Assembly (NCBI GenBank): GCA_002331465.1
Contig: DCYM01000017.1
Location: forward strand, 1-29,794
DNA length: 29,794 nt
Reading direction: 5' to 3'
From: Candidatus Neomicrothrix sp. UBA2110
GTDB lineage: Bacteria; Actinomycetota; Acidimicrobiia; Acidimicrobiales; Poriferisodalaceae
The stretch's first letter is position 1, and every line of letters begins with the position of its first letter. The notes under the pieces were generated by a model. That model did not search any database, had not been told where the DNA came from, and saw nothing but the letters and a program-made list of their open reading frames with translations. Made by a program: the position numbers and the translations under genes. Shown in pieces: positions 21,237 through 29,491 of this stretch.

Positions 21237-21300
21237 TGGGTCGCTCCCGATCAATGCCTTTATGGTACGGATTCCAAGATCCGCAGATAACCTTTTCGGC

Positions 21301-22146
21301 GTGGAACACGTCGACTGGAGCGAACATCCCGTCTTGGAAGATGCTGTGCTCCTCTCAGCTTTCACTGGTTGGAACGACGCCGGAGATGCAGCAACCGAGG
21401 CCGTGGGTTATCTAACACGTCGTTATGACTGTCGACAAGTAGCCACAATAGACCCTGAGTATTTCTACGACTTCGCGTCGGCGCGACCCAATGTGCGATT
21501 AGAGGGTGAGGAACGTCGTATTGATTGGCCAGTCAATGAGGTTCGGGTGGGAGAACTTGACGACGGTCGTCCGCTCATAACCGTATTGGGGATCGAGCCG
21601 AGGCTTCGTTGGCGCACTTTTTCTGAAGCACTGGTTTCGGTGGCACACCAGTTATCGGCACAAACTGTGGTCACCTTGGGCGCTTTATTGACCGACACTC
21701 ATCACCAAGCTCCAGTCGATGTAGTGGGTGCTTCCAGCAATGAGGTCATAAATCTGGAGCTTGGGCTAACTCCTTCTCAGTACGAGGGTCCCACTGGAAT
21801 TATTGGTGTGCTCAACGAGGCTTTCCATCACGGAGGTTTCGACAGTCTTTCGTTTTGGGCGGCGGTGCCTTCCTACATCGGTCACAATCCCTCCCCCAAA
21901 GCCGCTCTGGCGTTAGTGCAACGGGTCGTGGACTTCCTCGACATCCCTCTAGGGGCAACAGACCTGCAAATCGCGGCTGCCAGTTATGATCGCCAGATCA
22001 ACGAACTAGTCGAAAGTGACCCAAACCTCGCCGAGTATGCGCAACAACTTCTTGACGACGCTGCCGACGAGGTCACTGACATGACAGATGATCCCGAAGC
22101 CATGATCGATGAACTTGAGCAGTTCTTACGTCAGCAAGACGAGTGA
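21301..22146 (+). CDS. PAC2 family protein (proteasome assembly chaperone-like)
   Basis: A 281-residue protein of the PAC2/COG2047 group. The defining N-terminal stretch is AFTGWNDAGDAATEAVGYL (about 20-38), followed by IDPEYFYDF and RPLITVLGIEPRLRW. Later ALLTDTHHQ and YEGPTGIIGVLNEAF match the family's nucleoside-phosphorylase-like core. The C-terminus is strongly acidic. In Actinobacteria these proteins are conserved, but their function is not settled; a role in proteasome assembly is suggested by the eukaryotic PAC2 relation. I favour the GTG at 21301 because family members usually start with a short EHVxW segment. ATG 21262 is possible but leaves only 25 bases to the divergent GNAT gene. 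It ends 18 bases from the convergent NUDIX gene. Confidence 0.87.
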   Translation: MEHVDWSEHPVLEDAVLLSAFTGWNDAGDAATEAVGYLTRRYDCRQVATIDPEYFYDFASARPNVRLEGEERRIDWPVNEVRVGELDDGRPLITVLGIEPRLRWRTFSEALVSVAHQLSAQTVVTLGALLTDTHHQAPVDVVGASSNEVINLELGLTPSQYEGPTGIIGVLNEAFHHGGFDSLSFWAAVPSYIGHNPSPKAALALVQRVVDFLDIPLGATDLQIAAASYDRQINELVESDPNLAEYAQQLLDDAADEVTDMTDDPEAMIDELEQFLRQQDE

Positions 22147-22164
22147 GGCGCGATCCGCGGTTCC

Positions 22165-22845
22165 TTAGTTAGGTTCCTCTTCCCACGGCAGTGAACGTGG
22201 TGGATCAAACTCGACTGGTTTCGTTTGTCCTTCAATCGCATCGAAGGCGTTATCAACCCATCTTTCGAGACCTGCCAACGGCTCAGGCAATGAATCACGC
22301 GAGAACCACCCGACATCGCTGGTTTCCAGCGGATGGGACTGGAGTTCACCGCCTATCGCTCTGCAATGAAAGACCATCGAGTAGAGCGGTATCCGAGTAA
22401 AACCTTGTCGCATCCCATCCACGATCGAAATGAGCGACAGTGGCTCACAGTGGATACCCGTTTCTTCGTGTACCTCTTTGATGGCCACTTCAACGGGTGA
22501 ATAACCGATATCCGCCCAGCCGGTCGGGTACAGCCATACTCCACTGTCAGCGCGTTGAACTAGCAGAATCTCATTCTTTTCGTTACTGACTACAGCACCA
22601 ACAGCTGATTTGGGTGTGACGTAGCCAGCTACTCCCGTGCCCACCATTTGCATCCATTCATCCACCACAGCATTTATATCTGGGTCCGAGGTGACGGCTC
22701 CGCGGATCTGAGCGGCGACTTTCAGAATCTCTTCGTACCGTTCCTTCTCATACAGGCTTTCGGTGAAACCCAAGCCGGTTCGAGCAATTCCGGACAGTGT
22801 CTCCGCCCAACCAAGTAGGTCCTGTCCCGTTGCTCGATCTGGCAT
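22165..22845 (-). CDS. NUDIX hydrolase with N-terminal accessory domain
   Basis: A 226-residue pyrophosphohydrolase. The N-terminal 65 residues (helical, starting near WAETLSGIARTGLGF) match the accessory domain of COG1051-type NUDIX proteins that hydrolyse ADP-ribose or CDP-choline-like nucleoside diphosphate compounds. The catalytic box lies at 109-131, with E124, E127 and E128 in KEVHEETGI. Its first glutamate is replaced by Y115 and its Arg by K123, variations seen within this subgroup. It lies 36 bases downstream of glnD on the same strand and could be the last gene of that operon. The substrate cannot be read from the sequence. Confidence 0.9.
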   Translation of the reverse strand: MPDRATGQDLLGWAETLSGIARTGLGFTESLYEKERYEEILKVAAQIRGAVTSDPDINAVVDEWMQMVGTGVAGYVTPKSAVGAVVSNEKNEILLVQRADSGVWLYPTGWADIGYSPVEVAIKEVHEETGIHCEPLSLISIVDGMRQGFTRIPLYSMVFHCRAIGGELQSHPLETSDVGWFSRDSLPEPLAGLERWVDNAFDAIEGQTKPVEFDPPRSLPWEEEPN

Positions 22846-22881
22846 TTGCGAGAGGTTACTCGTCGCCGTTAACGACTTGAG

Positions 22882-25167
22882 TCACCCGACAAGCATCAGC
22901 GCGTGTCGGAGAGCAACATCGACCTCTCTGCGGTGGAGTTCCTCCAGTGTCGGGCCATTTGAGCCCGTCACATAAAATGTGTCGACAACTTCGTTAGAAA
23001 TAGTCTGAATTTTTGCTGAGCGAATATCAAGCCCCATTTCAGCGAGAGTTCGCGTCAAGTGGTACAGCACCCCGATGTGATCTTCTGTGTGCACCTCAAT
23101 AATCGTCGCGTCGGTAGCAGAGTCAATGTCGAAGGTAACTCGCGTCGGCGCGGATTTTGCCGCTAGAGCTGTTCTACGTCGATACACGCGGGCTCGTTCA
23201 GCTATGCGGGCGTCGATAGCAAGGTGACCTTGCAGGCATTCGTGAACGTCGTCAGTAACTCGATTCCAGTCGACGGGTGCGTCGGGTTCAACGACGCGAA
23301 ACTGAGATACTGCCATGCCTGCATCACTGGAGTAAGCATCGGCCTGCAATACGTCTAAACCGCGCAGAGCTAAGGCCCCGGCTGCTCTGCTGAAGACCCC
23401 AGCCCGGTCGGGAGCCACAATCGTCACGGTGTCACCGGAGCCTTCTACGATTGTTTCTCCATCAGCCATCAGGGCTTCGATGTGTTCCGTGACAAACGAT
23501 CGTCGTTTTTTGTGAGTTTCTCCATCGCTAGATATGAAATCCGCGGTTCTTTCTGTGAGGGTCTGAACTAGGTGAGCTTTCCAGTCACCCCATGCAGTCG
23601 GACCTGTCGCGATCGAATCCGACTCAGTTAACGCGGCAAGCAATTCTAAAAAGTCAACGGTTTGCACTTTCTGTGCAACGGCTCTCAGTGTCTGCGCGTC
23701 GTCCAAATCCCGTCGCGTCGCCACGTCGGGCAACAAAAGGTGGTGTTCGACAAGTCGAGTCAATACGAGTGAATCAGCCTCGGAGAACCCGCAACGCAAT
23801 GCGATCGGCCCGACAAGCCTCATGCCTACCTCTGTGTGATCTCCCGGATAGCCCTTACCTATGTCGTGCAATAACGCCGCCATGACTAGAAGGTCAGACC
23901 GTTGCACGCGGTGCGTCAGACGTGCAGCTTCGGCGACAGTCTCTAATAGATGTCGATCCACGGTAAAGCGGTGGTACACGTTTCGTTGGGGACGCGACCT
24001 GTTTGGTGCCCATTCAGGGAGAAGACGGCTCCAAACTTCGAAATAGTCAAGGGATTCGATGACGGGAATCGTTCGATGTCCGCCTTTGAGTAGCTCCACA
24101 AATAGATCTCGGGCTCCTCGGGGCCACGGATCGGGGAGGTCTGGTTGCTGCTCAGCGAGACGCCCTAACGATTCTCTCGCCAAAGGAAGACCTGATTCTG
24201 AGGCTTGGACCGCCGCGTGGAGCACTAAGAGCGGATCGGTAGCAGGGTCGCCAACGATAACGATTTCATTATCGATGACGTGAAGCCCAGCAACATCAAT
24301 ATTTCGTACAGTGAGATCGTGCGGCTCTGAGTCAATACGTCGCCAAGTTTCGTCGCTCAGGTAAGCAATCCGTCTCGCCGCTGCTGCGATCCGCCCCATC
24401 AACAAGTCAGCATCAGGGTCGCTCAAGGCAGCTGCAACCGAATCTTGCTCCTCAAGCAGTAGAACGTCTCCGCGTTTGCCACTTATTCGGTGTAACTCCA
24501 CCCGCGCTTCTAGTAATACACGGTACGCAGCGTCAAGCAGTTCGCGGTCATGAACGGTGACCTCAACTCCTGCTCGCGCTGCCCAATCGATCGCGTGCAC
24601 GTCGCGTAGACCCCCGCGACCTTCCTTCAAGTCAGGCTCAAGTAAGAACGCAACCTCTCCAGCAAGTCGGTGTCGACGTGCAACGTTGCGCGCCAGTTCG
24701 TCAAGTCGATCTGAAGTGTGATCTGCCCACTGCGTTTGGTTACGAGCCAGTAAATCTTGGACTAACAACGAGTCTCCGGTAACGAGTCGCGCGTTCAAGA
24801 GGCTTGTGGCAGTTTCAAGGTCTGTCGCGGCCAGTCGCAAAGTTTGGTCCACTGACCTTACTGAATGACCTAATTTGAATCCTTCATCCCAAAGCGGGTA
24901 CCAGATTCGATCAGCAAATGAATCAATATCTTCCCGTTCGTTGTGGACGAGCATCAAATCGATGTCGCTCGATGGGCAAAGCTCAGATCTTCCATAGCCA
25001 CCCAACGCGACAAGAGCGACGCCGCTGCCAGCTTGAATCTCGCGAGCGTAAAGCTCGGTCAAAAATTCATCCGTGACCTCGGACAACGCGCGGGGAATTT
25101 CCCAGGCAGACAACTGTGCCTCTTCAATCACCTTCCGCCGCAGATCGGTGAGCGTCACTTCATTCAT
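22882..25167 (-). CDS. glnD: PII uridylyl/adenylyltransferase and deuridylylase
   Basis: A 761-residue bifunctional nitrogen sensor that modifies and demodifies PII protein according to glutamine. The nucleotidyltransferase domain has GGYGRSELCPSSDID (56-70). The GlnD-specific helical region includes EPDLKEGRGGLRD (about 177-189). The HD phosphohydrolase domain has HDIGKG (434-439) with HHLL further on, and two ACT domains (about 580-650 and 688-758) bind glutamine. Length is within range for Actinobacteria, shorter than in enterics. I chose the ATG at 25167, which overlaps the upstream stop by 8 bases; the frame is open to 25293, but the extra residues have no family counterpart. The usual neighbours amtB and glnB/glnK are absent; it is the distal gene of a coupled operon. 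Confidence 0.94.
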   Translation of the reverse strand: MNEVTLTDLRRKVIEEAQLSAWEIPRALSEVTDEFLTELYAREIQAGSGVALVALGGYGRSELCPSSDIDLMLVHNEREDIDSFADRIWYPLWDEGFKLGHSVRSVDQTLRLAATDLETATSLLNARLVTGDSLLVQDLLARNQTQWADHTSDRLDELARNVARRHRLAGEVAFLLEPDLKEGRGGLRDVHAIDWAARAGVEVTVHDRELLDAAYRVLLEARVELHRISGKRGDVLLLEEQDSVAAALSDPDADLLMGRIAAAARRIAYLSDETWRRIDSEPHDLTVRNIDVAGLHVIDNEIVIVGDPATDPLLVLHAAVQASESGLPLARESLGRLAEQQPDLPDPWPRGARDLFVELLKGGHRTIPVIESLDYFEVWSRLLPEWAPNRSRPQRNVYHRFTVDRHLLETVAEAARLTHRVQRSDLLVMAALLHDIGKGYPGDHTEVGMRLVGPIALRCGFSEADSLVLTRLVEHHLLLPDVATRRDLDDAQTLRAVAQKVQTVDFLELLAALTESDSIATGPTAWGDWKAHLVQTLTERTADFISSDGETHKKRRSFVTEHIEALMADGETIVEGSGDTVTIVAPDRAGVFSRAAGALALRGLDVLQADAYSSDAGMAVSQFRVVEPDAPVDWNRVTDDVHECLQGHLAIDARIAERARVYRRRTALAAKSAPTRVTFDIDSATDATIIEVHTEDHIGVLYHLTRTLAEMGLDIRSAKIQTISNEVVDTFYVTGSNGPTLEELHRREVDVALRHALMLVG

Positions 25168-25459
25168 CTTTACGTCCAATGAGCGCAGGAAGTCGTTTGA
25201 AGAAAACCGATCGGGGCAGCGCTTCAGCGCACCCTCCCGCTGTCGCGGCCTGCAAGGTTTCCGTATCAACATGTGGGGCAAAGCCGATAACACGAGACCC
25301 GGAGGGAAGGTGACTCAAAACTTCTCGACGAGATAGGTCTACGAGGATCAGGTCCGCCTCTACAGCCGCCAGATCCGAAGGCTCTTGCACGAACTGAACC
25401 GTGTCTCCAAAGCGGCTCCGGTCCATCAGGTTTGGGACATAAGCAACAATCTGCTTCAT
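25160..25459 (-). CDS. Conserved-looking hypothetical protein with receiver-like fold
   Basis: A 99-residue protein not confidently assigned to a named family. The sequence alternates short hydrophobic strands and helices: IVAYVPNLMDRSRF at the start, ADLILVDLSRREVL (about 35-48), SRVIGFAPHVD (about 54-64), and a closing ALPRSVFFKRLPALI. The order resembles a small flavodoxin/response-regulator (Rossmann-like) fold; D41 sits where a receiver phospho-Asp might be, and a Ser rather than a Lys follows near the end. Phosphoryl transfer is therefore not supported. It shares one base with the upstream 152-residue gene (TGATG) and overlaps glnD by 8 bases, so all are co-translated. The two small genes look like a pair. 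Confidence 0.68.
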   Translation of the reverse strand: MKQIVAYVPNLMDRSRFGDTVQFVQEPSDLAAVEADLILVDLSRREVLSHLPSGSRVIGFAPHVDTETLQAATAGGCAEALPRSVFFKRLPALIGRKDE

Positions 25460-25917
25460 CAGCTTTGGGCCTCGCGGCGCCTCGAAAAATGCGTGTGAGC
25501 TTTAGCCGCTCCCCACGCTATTCCTAATTCATGTGCGGTCTGACCAAAGTCGGAGAAGGCAGCTGGCGTCAAGCCGTAGACATCGTCAGGGAAGGCGCCC
25601 TCGGAGAAGTGATCCCTTTCAATCGGCGGAACCTCATAATTTTTCAAAACCTGAGTCGGATAGTTGGTGGCGCTTCGGAGAATCGACATCGGATTTATAT
25701 CTTGCTGTTCAATGCCCGATTCCAAAAGCTCGCGCAACCGAAGGCCAACCTCCGTCGCGCATTTCTTTCCCGCTTCTTGAGTGTCGTTCGCTATTTCTTC
25801 ACTCCAGTCGAGCGCCCAGGCTTGACAGATGAAGCGCACACGCGCTTCGACCCATGCGGGTAACGCAATTTCCAACTCTTGAGCTAGTTCTTGGCCGAGT
25901 TCGGTCAACACAGTCAT
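25459..25917 (-). CDS. Conserved-looking hypothetical protein, 152 aa
   Basis: No named domain is recognised. The first 65 residues are predicted helical (ELGQELAQELEIALPAWVEARV). The second half holds the most distinctive motif, PMSILRSATNYPTQVLKNY (76-94), then RDHFSEGAFPDDVYGLTPA (100-118) and GIAWGAAKAHTHFSRR (132-147). Such dense Pro/Gly/Trp patterning suggests a structured, conserved protein rather than a random frame. There is no signal peptide or TM helix. It overlaps larE by 4 bases (ATGA) upstream and the 99-residue gene by 1 base downstream. I recall similar actinobacterial proteins of unknown function, but cannot confirm that without a search. Confidence 0.7.
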   Translation of the reverse strand: MTVLTELGQELAQELEIALPAWVEARVRFICQAWALDWSEEIANDTQEAGKKCATEVGLRLRELLESGIEQQDINPMSILRSATNYPTQVLKNYEVPPIERDHFSEGAFPDDVYGLTPAAFSDFGQTAHELGIAWGAAKAHTHFSRRREAQS

Positions 25918-26708
25918 CGAATTGAATGATTCAGATTACCGGAGCGGAAGCCCTCCAGATCTAACGTCGCGTAGCGGTAACCAACCGCCACAACGGCCTC
26001 GACAATGTCAGTTCTCCGCTCGAATACCAGTGGAAATTGGTCAAGTTCAAATTCAAGTCGAGCGACGTCGCCGTAGTCTCTGACCCGGACCTGCTGAAAG
26101 CCCAAAGCCTTTAACGCTGCTTCTGCTCGATCAAGTCTTCGTAACAGCGGTACGGTGACTTCAGTCCCATAAGGGACGCGGGATGCAAGACAGGCAGCGG
26201 CTGGTTTGCTCCAGATTCGAAGCCCTAAATTTTTGCTGTGTTGTCGAATATCAACTTTAGAAAAACCAGCATCGACCAACGGAAAGCGCGCCTCGCGTTC
26301 TTGAGCGGCCGCTTGGCCTGGTCGATGATCCCCCAGATCGTCAAGATTGACACCAAGAACCACGACCGCGTTGTCAGAATCAGCGAGCGGACCAGCCACG
26401 TCCATGAGCGCGGATTTGCAGTGGTAACACCGGTCGCTGTCGTTTACCCGGTACGCAGCGTTCTCCATCTCTGAAGTTTCAACCGCGGACCAATTCAGAC
26501 CCCATTCTTGGGCAAGCGCTGAGCAGTCCGCTAGTTCACTATCGGCGAGGCTTGGCGAAACGGCAGTGAAACAGCGAACGGCGTCTGGACCAAGGGTGTC
26601 ATTCGCGACCCATGCAAGAAAGCCAGAGTCGACTCCCCCACTGAATGCAACTAAAACGCGTTCGAAGCTTTGAAGATTGTCGCGAAGAGCTTGCAAGTCA
26701 GCAGTCAT
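25914..26708 (-). CDS. larE: LarE-type ATP-dependent sacrificial sulfur transferase
   Basis: A 264-residue PP-loop ATP pyrophosphatase. The loop is AFSGGVDSGFLAW (21-33). The CYHCK segment (94-98) and NLDDLGDHRPG (121-131) are typical of LarE. C173 in ACLASRVPYG sits where the single sacrificial cysteine of the Lactiplantibacillus LarE (Cys176) lies; its sulfur is donated to make the nickel-pincer nucleotide cofactor. No additional cysteines near it suggest the single-cysteine, not the [4Fe-4S], type. LarB, LarC and LarA are not in the window. Its ATG shares one base with the acyl-CoA dehydrogenase stop (TAATG), and its end overlaps the next gene by 4 bases. A different sulfur-transfer role remains possible. 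Confidence 0.88.
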   Translation of the reverse strand: MTADLQALRDNLQSFERVLVAFSGGVDSGFLAWVANDTLGPDAVRCFTAVSPSLADSELADCSALAQEWGLNWSAVETSEMENAAYRVNDSDRCYHCKSALMDVAGPLADSDNAVVVLGVNLDDLGDHRPGQAAAQEREARFPLVDAGFSKVDIRQHSKNLGLRIWSKPAAACLASRVPYGTEVTVPLLRRLDRAEAALKALGFQQVRVRDYGDVARLEFELDQFPLVFERRTDIVEAVVAVGYRYATLDLEGFRSGNLNHSIR

Positions 26709-28504
26709 TACATTCGTTCATTGGGGATCGCAAAGAACAAGTCGGCTCCCTGAGTTATCGTCGGAACCAACCCAGCGACTGTCGGGAGGATCTGTTCCCC
26801 GTAGAACAATGATGTGGCGATTTTGTCGTTCAGGAAGTCCGCGTCGCCGTCACCTGCGTCGAGGAGTTGTTGGGCAACTTGTGCCGAACGAGCAAGGTAG
26901 TAGCCACCAACTACGACGCCTGCAAGGCGCAGGAATGGGGCAGCACCCGCCGCAGCGTCGTTGTGTTGGGTTCCTAGACGCCCTCCCAACCAGAGTGCCG
27001 CCTCTCGCATTTGCGTCACTCCGTCGGCGAGAGCCTCGCCCAGCGATCCGAGACGATTATTACCCGTCAGTTGTGATGCCAGGGTCGACATTTCCGAAAG
27101 GAAGTTTTCGATTACTGCTCCTCCACCTAGGGGCAGTTTCCGGAAAACTAAGTCTGCCGCTTGGATTCCATTTGTGCCTTCATATATAGGGGCGATGCGG
27201 ACATCTCGCCAGTGTTGCGCCGCGCCGGTTTCTTCCACATAGCCCATCCCACCATGGATCTGAACACCGAGCGACGTCATCTCAACGCCGAGATCAGTAC
27301 CCCAACCTTTAGAAATAGGCGTTAGTAACGCTGTTATCGCGTCCCAATGCTCTCGTTCCGATTCATCTCGGCTGCTATTAGCAAAGTCGATGGCCGCAGC
27401 GTTTGCATACATCACACAACGCATGGCTTCGGTATTTGCTCGCATGGTCATAAGCATGCGACGAACATCAACATGATCGGCTATCGGCGATGACTCTCCA
27501 ACATCGAGTTCGGCGCCAATAGCCTTTCCCTGCTTTCGGTCGACAGAGTATTGACCAGCCTGTTGGTATGACCGGTCAGTTAACGACAACCCTTGAAGCC
27601 CTACCGACAAGCGAGCGTTGTTCATCATGGTGAACATAGCTCGCATCCCAGTATTTTCTTCTCCGACCAACCACCCTATGGCCCCGCCTTGATCACCGTA
27701 CGACATGACACACGTAGGGCTCGCGTGGATCCCGACTTTATGTTCACTTGAAACAGCGCGGAGGTCATTTCGATCGCCAAGGCTGCCATCGTCATTCACA
27801 AGGAACTTAGGAACAATGAAAAGGCTGATTCCTTTAGTCCCTGGGGGAGCTTGAGGGGTTCGAGCAAGAACCAGGTGGATGATATTTTCAGTCAGCTCAT
27901 GTTCGCCATAGGTAATGAATATTTTGGTTCCTGAAATCAGCCAAGTTCCGTCGTCACCTGGAACAGCTTTCGTGGTTAGCGCACCGACATCAGATCCGGC
28001 GTGCGGTTCAGTCAAGTTCATAGTCCCTGACCATTCGCCACTAACCATTTTGGGTAGATATATCTCTTGCAACGTTTCGTCGGCGTGATGGCTGATGGCA
28101 TCGATTGCCCCCTGCGTAAGTAAGGGGCACAGGCTGAAAGCCATGTTTGACGCTGTCATCATCTCTTGCACGGCAAGTCCCACACACCACGGCATTCCGC
28201 CGCCGCCGTGACTCTCGTCCATGGAAATGCCATTCCATCCGGCATCCACAAATCTCAGATACGCGTCGGCGAAACCTTCGGGATGGAATATTTGTCCGTT
28301 CTCCACGACAACACCCTCCTCGTCACCTTTTCGGTTAAGTGGAGCCAGCTGCTCTTCCATGAAACGCGCTGCTTCGTCTAGCACCCCCTCCACAGTGTCA
28401 AGGTCGGCTAGTTCATAGCCTTTTCGAGTCGCCAACTGGGAAAGATTCGCGATGTGTTCGAGGACAAACAACATATCGGTGGTAGGTGCACTGTATTCAG
28501 ACAT
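26708..28504 (-). CDS. Acyl-CoA dehydrogenase, DmdC-like long form
   Basis: A 598-residue flavoenzyme of the subfamily with an extra N-terminal segment and a C-terminal helical domain, like 3-methylmercaptopropionyl-CoA dehydrogenase (DmdC). The N-terminus YSAPTTDMLFVLE matches that group's start. FAD-binding segments are NLTEPHAGSDVGAL (163-176) and ISGTKIFITYG (190-200). The HGGMGYVEE motif is at 417-425 and the catalytic base is E442 in IAPIYEGTNGIQ. The final 120 residues form the C-terminal extension. Substrate specificity is uncertain; DMSP-derived acyl-CoA is one option among other branched or long chains. The ATG at 28504 has a strong GGAGGAG 6 bases upstream; the frame is open to 28585, but that part overlaps the divergent gene. 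It leads the ACAD-larE-unknown-unknown-glnD operon. Confidence 0.93.
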   Translation of the reverse strand: MSEYSAPTTDMLFVLEHIANLSQLATRKGYELADLDTVEGVLDEAARFMEEQLAPLNRKGDEEGVVVENGQIFHPEGFADAYLRFVDAGWNGISMDESHGGGGMPWCVGLAVQEMMTASNMAFSLCPLLTQGAIDAISHHADETLQEIYLPKMVSGEWSGTMNLTEPHAGSDVGALTTKAVPGDDGTWLISGTKIFITYGEHELTENIIHLVLARTPQAPPGTKGISLFIVPKFLVNDDGSLGDRNDLRAVSSEHKVGIHASPTCVMSYGDQGGAIGWLVGEENTGMRAMFTMMNNARLSVGLQGLSLTDRSYQQAGQYSVDRKQGKAIGAELDVGESSPIADHVDVRRMLMTMRANTEAMRCVMYANAAAIDFANSSRDESEREHWDAITALLTPISKGWGTDLGVEMTSLGVQIHGGMGYVEETGAAQHWRDVRIAPIYEGTNGIQAADLVFRKLPLGGGAVIENFLSEMSTLASQLTGNNRLGSLGEALADGVTQMREAALWLGGRLGTQHNDAAAGAAPFLRLAGVVVGGYYLARSAQVAQQLLDAGDGDADFLNDKIATSLFYGEQILPTVAGLVPTITQGADLFFAIPNERM

Positions 28505-28510
28505 CGATCT

Positions 28511-28538
28511 CTCCTCCTCCCAGGTTATTAGACCTGGG
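28511..28538 (-). promoter_or_regulatory. Inverted repeat CCCAGGT-N6-ACCTGGG abutting the ACAD ribosome binding site
   Basis: Perfect 7-base arms (28519-28525 and 28532-28538) flank a 6-base spacer in the 75-base divergent region. The GGAGGAG Shine-Dalgarno of the acyl-CoA dehydrogenase (complement of 28511-28517) starts 1 base beyond the left arm. A second, imperfect dyad, TTAGACC...GGCCTAA, is interleaved (28529-28543). The layout suits an operator for a TetR- or GntR-type fatty-acid regulator. Equally, it could act as an mRNA hairpin next to the ribosome site. The repeat is seen directly; the role is inferred. Confidence 0.45.
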
Positions 28539-28579
28539 CCTAATGAGGAATCACGGAATGCAAGTGACAGGATAAATCC

Positions 28580-28981
28580 ATGCAAGCTGAAAAATGTCGC
28601 AAGTTACTTGTGTCAGGCCGAGCCGCGGTCGGGTGGCTGTCTGTATTGGCGCCCAATCTGATCGGGCGGGCATGGCGAATGCAACCTCCCCTTGACAACA
28701 ACGTCAAATATGCGATCCGGCTTTTCGGTGCTCGTAACGCACTACTTGCCTATCAGCTATATCAAGCCGAGCGTTCAGATGCTGCTGCGGACGAGCTCGA
28801 AGAAGTTCTTCGGCAAGGGCTCGCCGTTGATGCGTTCGACGTTCTTTTCGGTCTCGCTTACCAGCGCGGGAATCGCAACAAATCTTTAACTGCAGCGATT
28901 CCTGTTGTGGCTTCAATGCTCGGCTTCGTACTGGGATTCTTCGGGAGAGAGCAACACGACGCTGCTGGGAAAACTGGATGA
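28580..28981 (+). CDS. Hypothetical small membrane-associated protein
   Basis: A 133-residue protein without a recognised family. It opens with a basic stretch and a mildly hydrophobic segment (GWLSVLAPNLIGRAW, about 18-32). RLFGARNALLAYQLYQAERSD (47-67) and a helical LEEVLRQGLAVDAFDVLFGLA segment follow. It ends with a clear hydrophobic helix AAIPVVASMLGFVLGFFG (about 105-122). One or two TM helices plus conserved-looking RLFGARN and AVDAFDV motifs suggest a real gene. An AGGA lies 7 bases upstream of the ATG. It is divergent from the acyl-CoA dehydrogenase across an inverted repeat and could share its control. It is convergent with the DUF805 gene across 81 bases, in which I see no convincing terminator. 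Confidence 0.7.
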   Translation: MQAEKCRKLLVSGRAAVGWLSVLAPNLIGRAWRMQPPLDNNVKYAIRLFGARNALLAYQLYQAERSDAAADELEEVLRQGLAVDAFDVLFGLAYQRGNRNKSLTAAIPVVASMLGFVLGFFGREQHDAAGKTG

Positions 28982-29062
28982 TGAGGCAACGGGAGGGCCA
29001 GCCACGCTGACCGAACTAAGCATCCGAGTTGTGTAATGGGATATGTCGCTGACAGAGGAGAG

Positions 29063-29476
29063 TTAGCGAATAATGTCACCTGGTTTTTGAGGCGGTTTCT
29101 GCTCATCACGACCTGCTGTTGCAGCCGCATCTCCCCAATCGCTTGTCTCAGCAAAACTCGGCTGAAGGAACCAGTACAAGAGCGGCAAGCAACCAATCCC
29201 TGTCAGTCCAATCCACAGCCATTTTCCACTTCGCCCAACATCATGAAGACGACGTACGCCTAATGCAATGCTCGGGAGAATGTAGGCGATGCCATAAATG
29301 GCCTCCGGTCCCCATTCGTCGGTGTCGATGCCGAAAATGGCCCCAAAGATACCTCCAAGGACAAAGAACACAATGGGATGAATGAGGAACGGCCACCAAT
29401 AGGCAGATCGTGACGACCGTCCTTGGAAATCGCGGTAACGCCGCCATGAATCGGCGTAGTAGTTCAGAACCTTCAT
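29063..29476 (-). CDS. DUF805 family membrane protein
   Basis: A 137-residue protein with three or four predicted helices (about 26-50, 57-75, 86-104). It has the DUF805 hallmarks: a FQGRSSRSAYWWPFLI start (the GRxxRxxYW motif, about 17-32) and LGVRRLHDVGRSGKWLWI (about 72-89). The family is widespread, of unknown function, and sometimes associated with the cell envelope. It lies 15 bases downstream of hemQ on the same strand, so it is probably co-transcribed with it. The C-terminal 30 residues are hydrophilic and low-complexity (Ala, Gln, Pro). Confidence 0.88.
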   Translation of the reverse strand: MKVLNYYADSWRRYRDFQGRSSRSAYWWPFLIHPIVFFVLGGIFGAIFGIDTDEWGPEAIYGIAYILPSIALGVRRLHDVGRSGKWLWIGLTGIGCLPLLYWFLQPSFAETSDWGDAAATAGRDEQKPPQKPGDIIR

Positions 29477-29491
29477 CTCAAACCTCAGAGG

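Noticed and set aside
21236..21266. Promoter-like TTGGGT / TATGGT boxes before the PAC2 gene
   Set aside because: The spacer is 19 bases and both boxes are weak; I used it only as minor support for the later GTG start and not as a feature.
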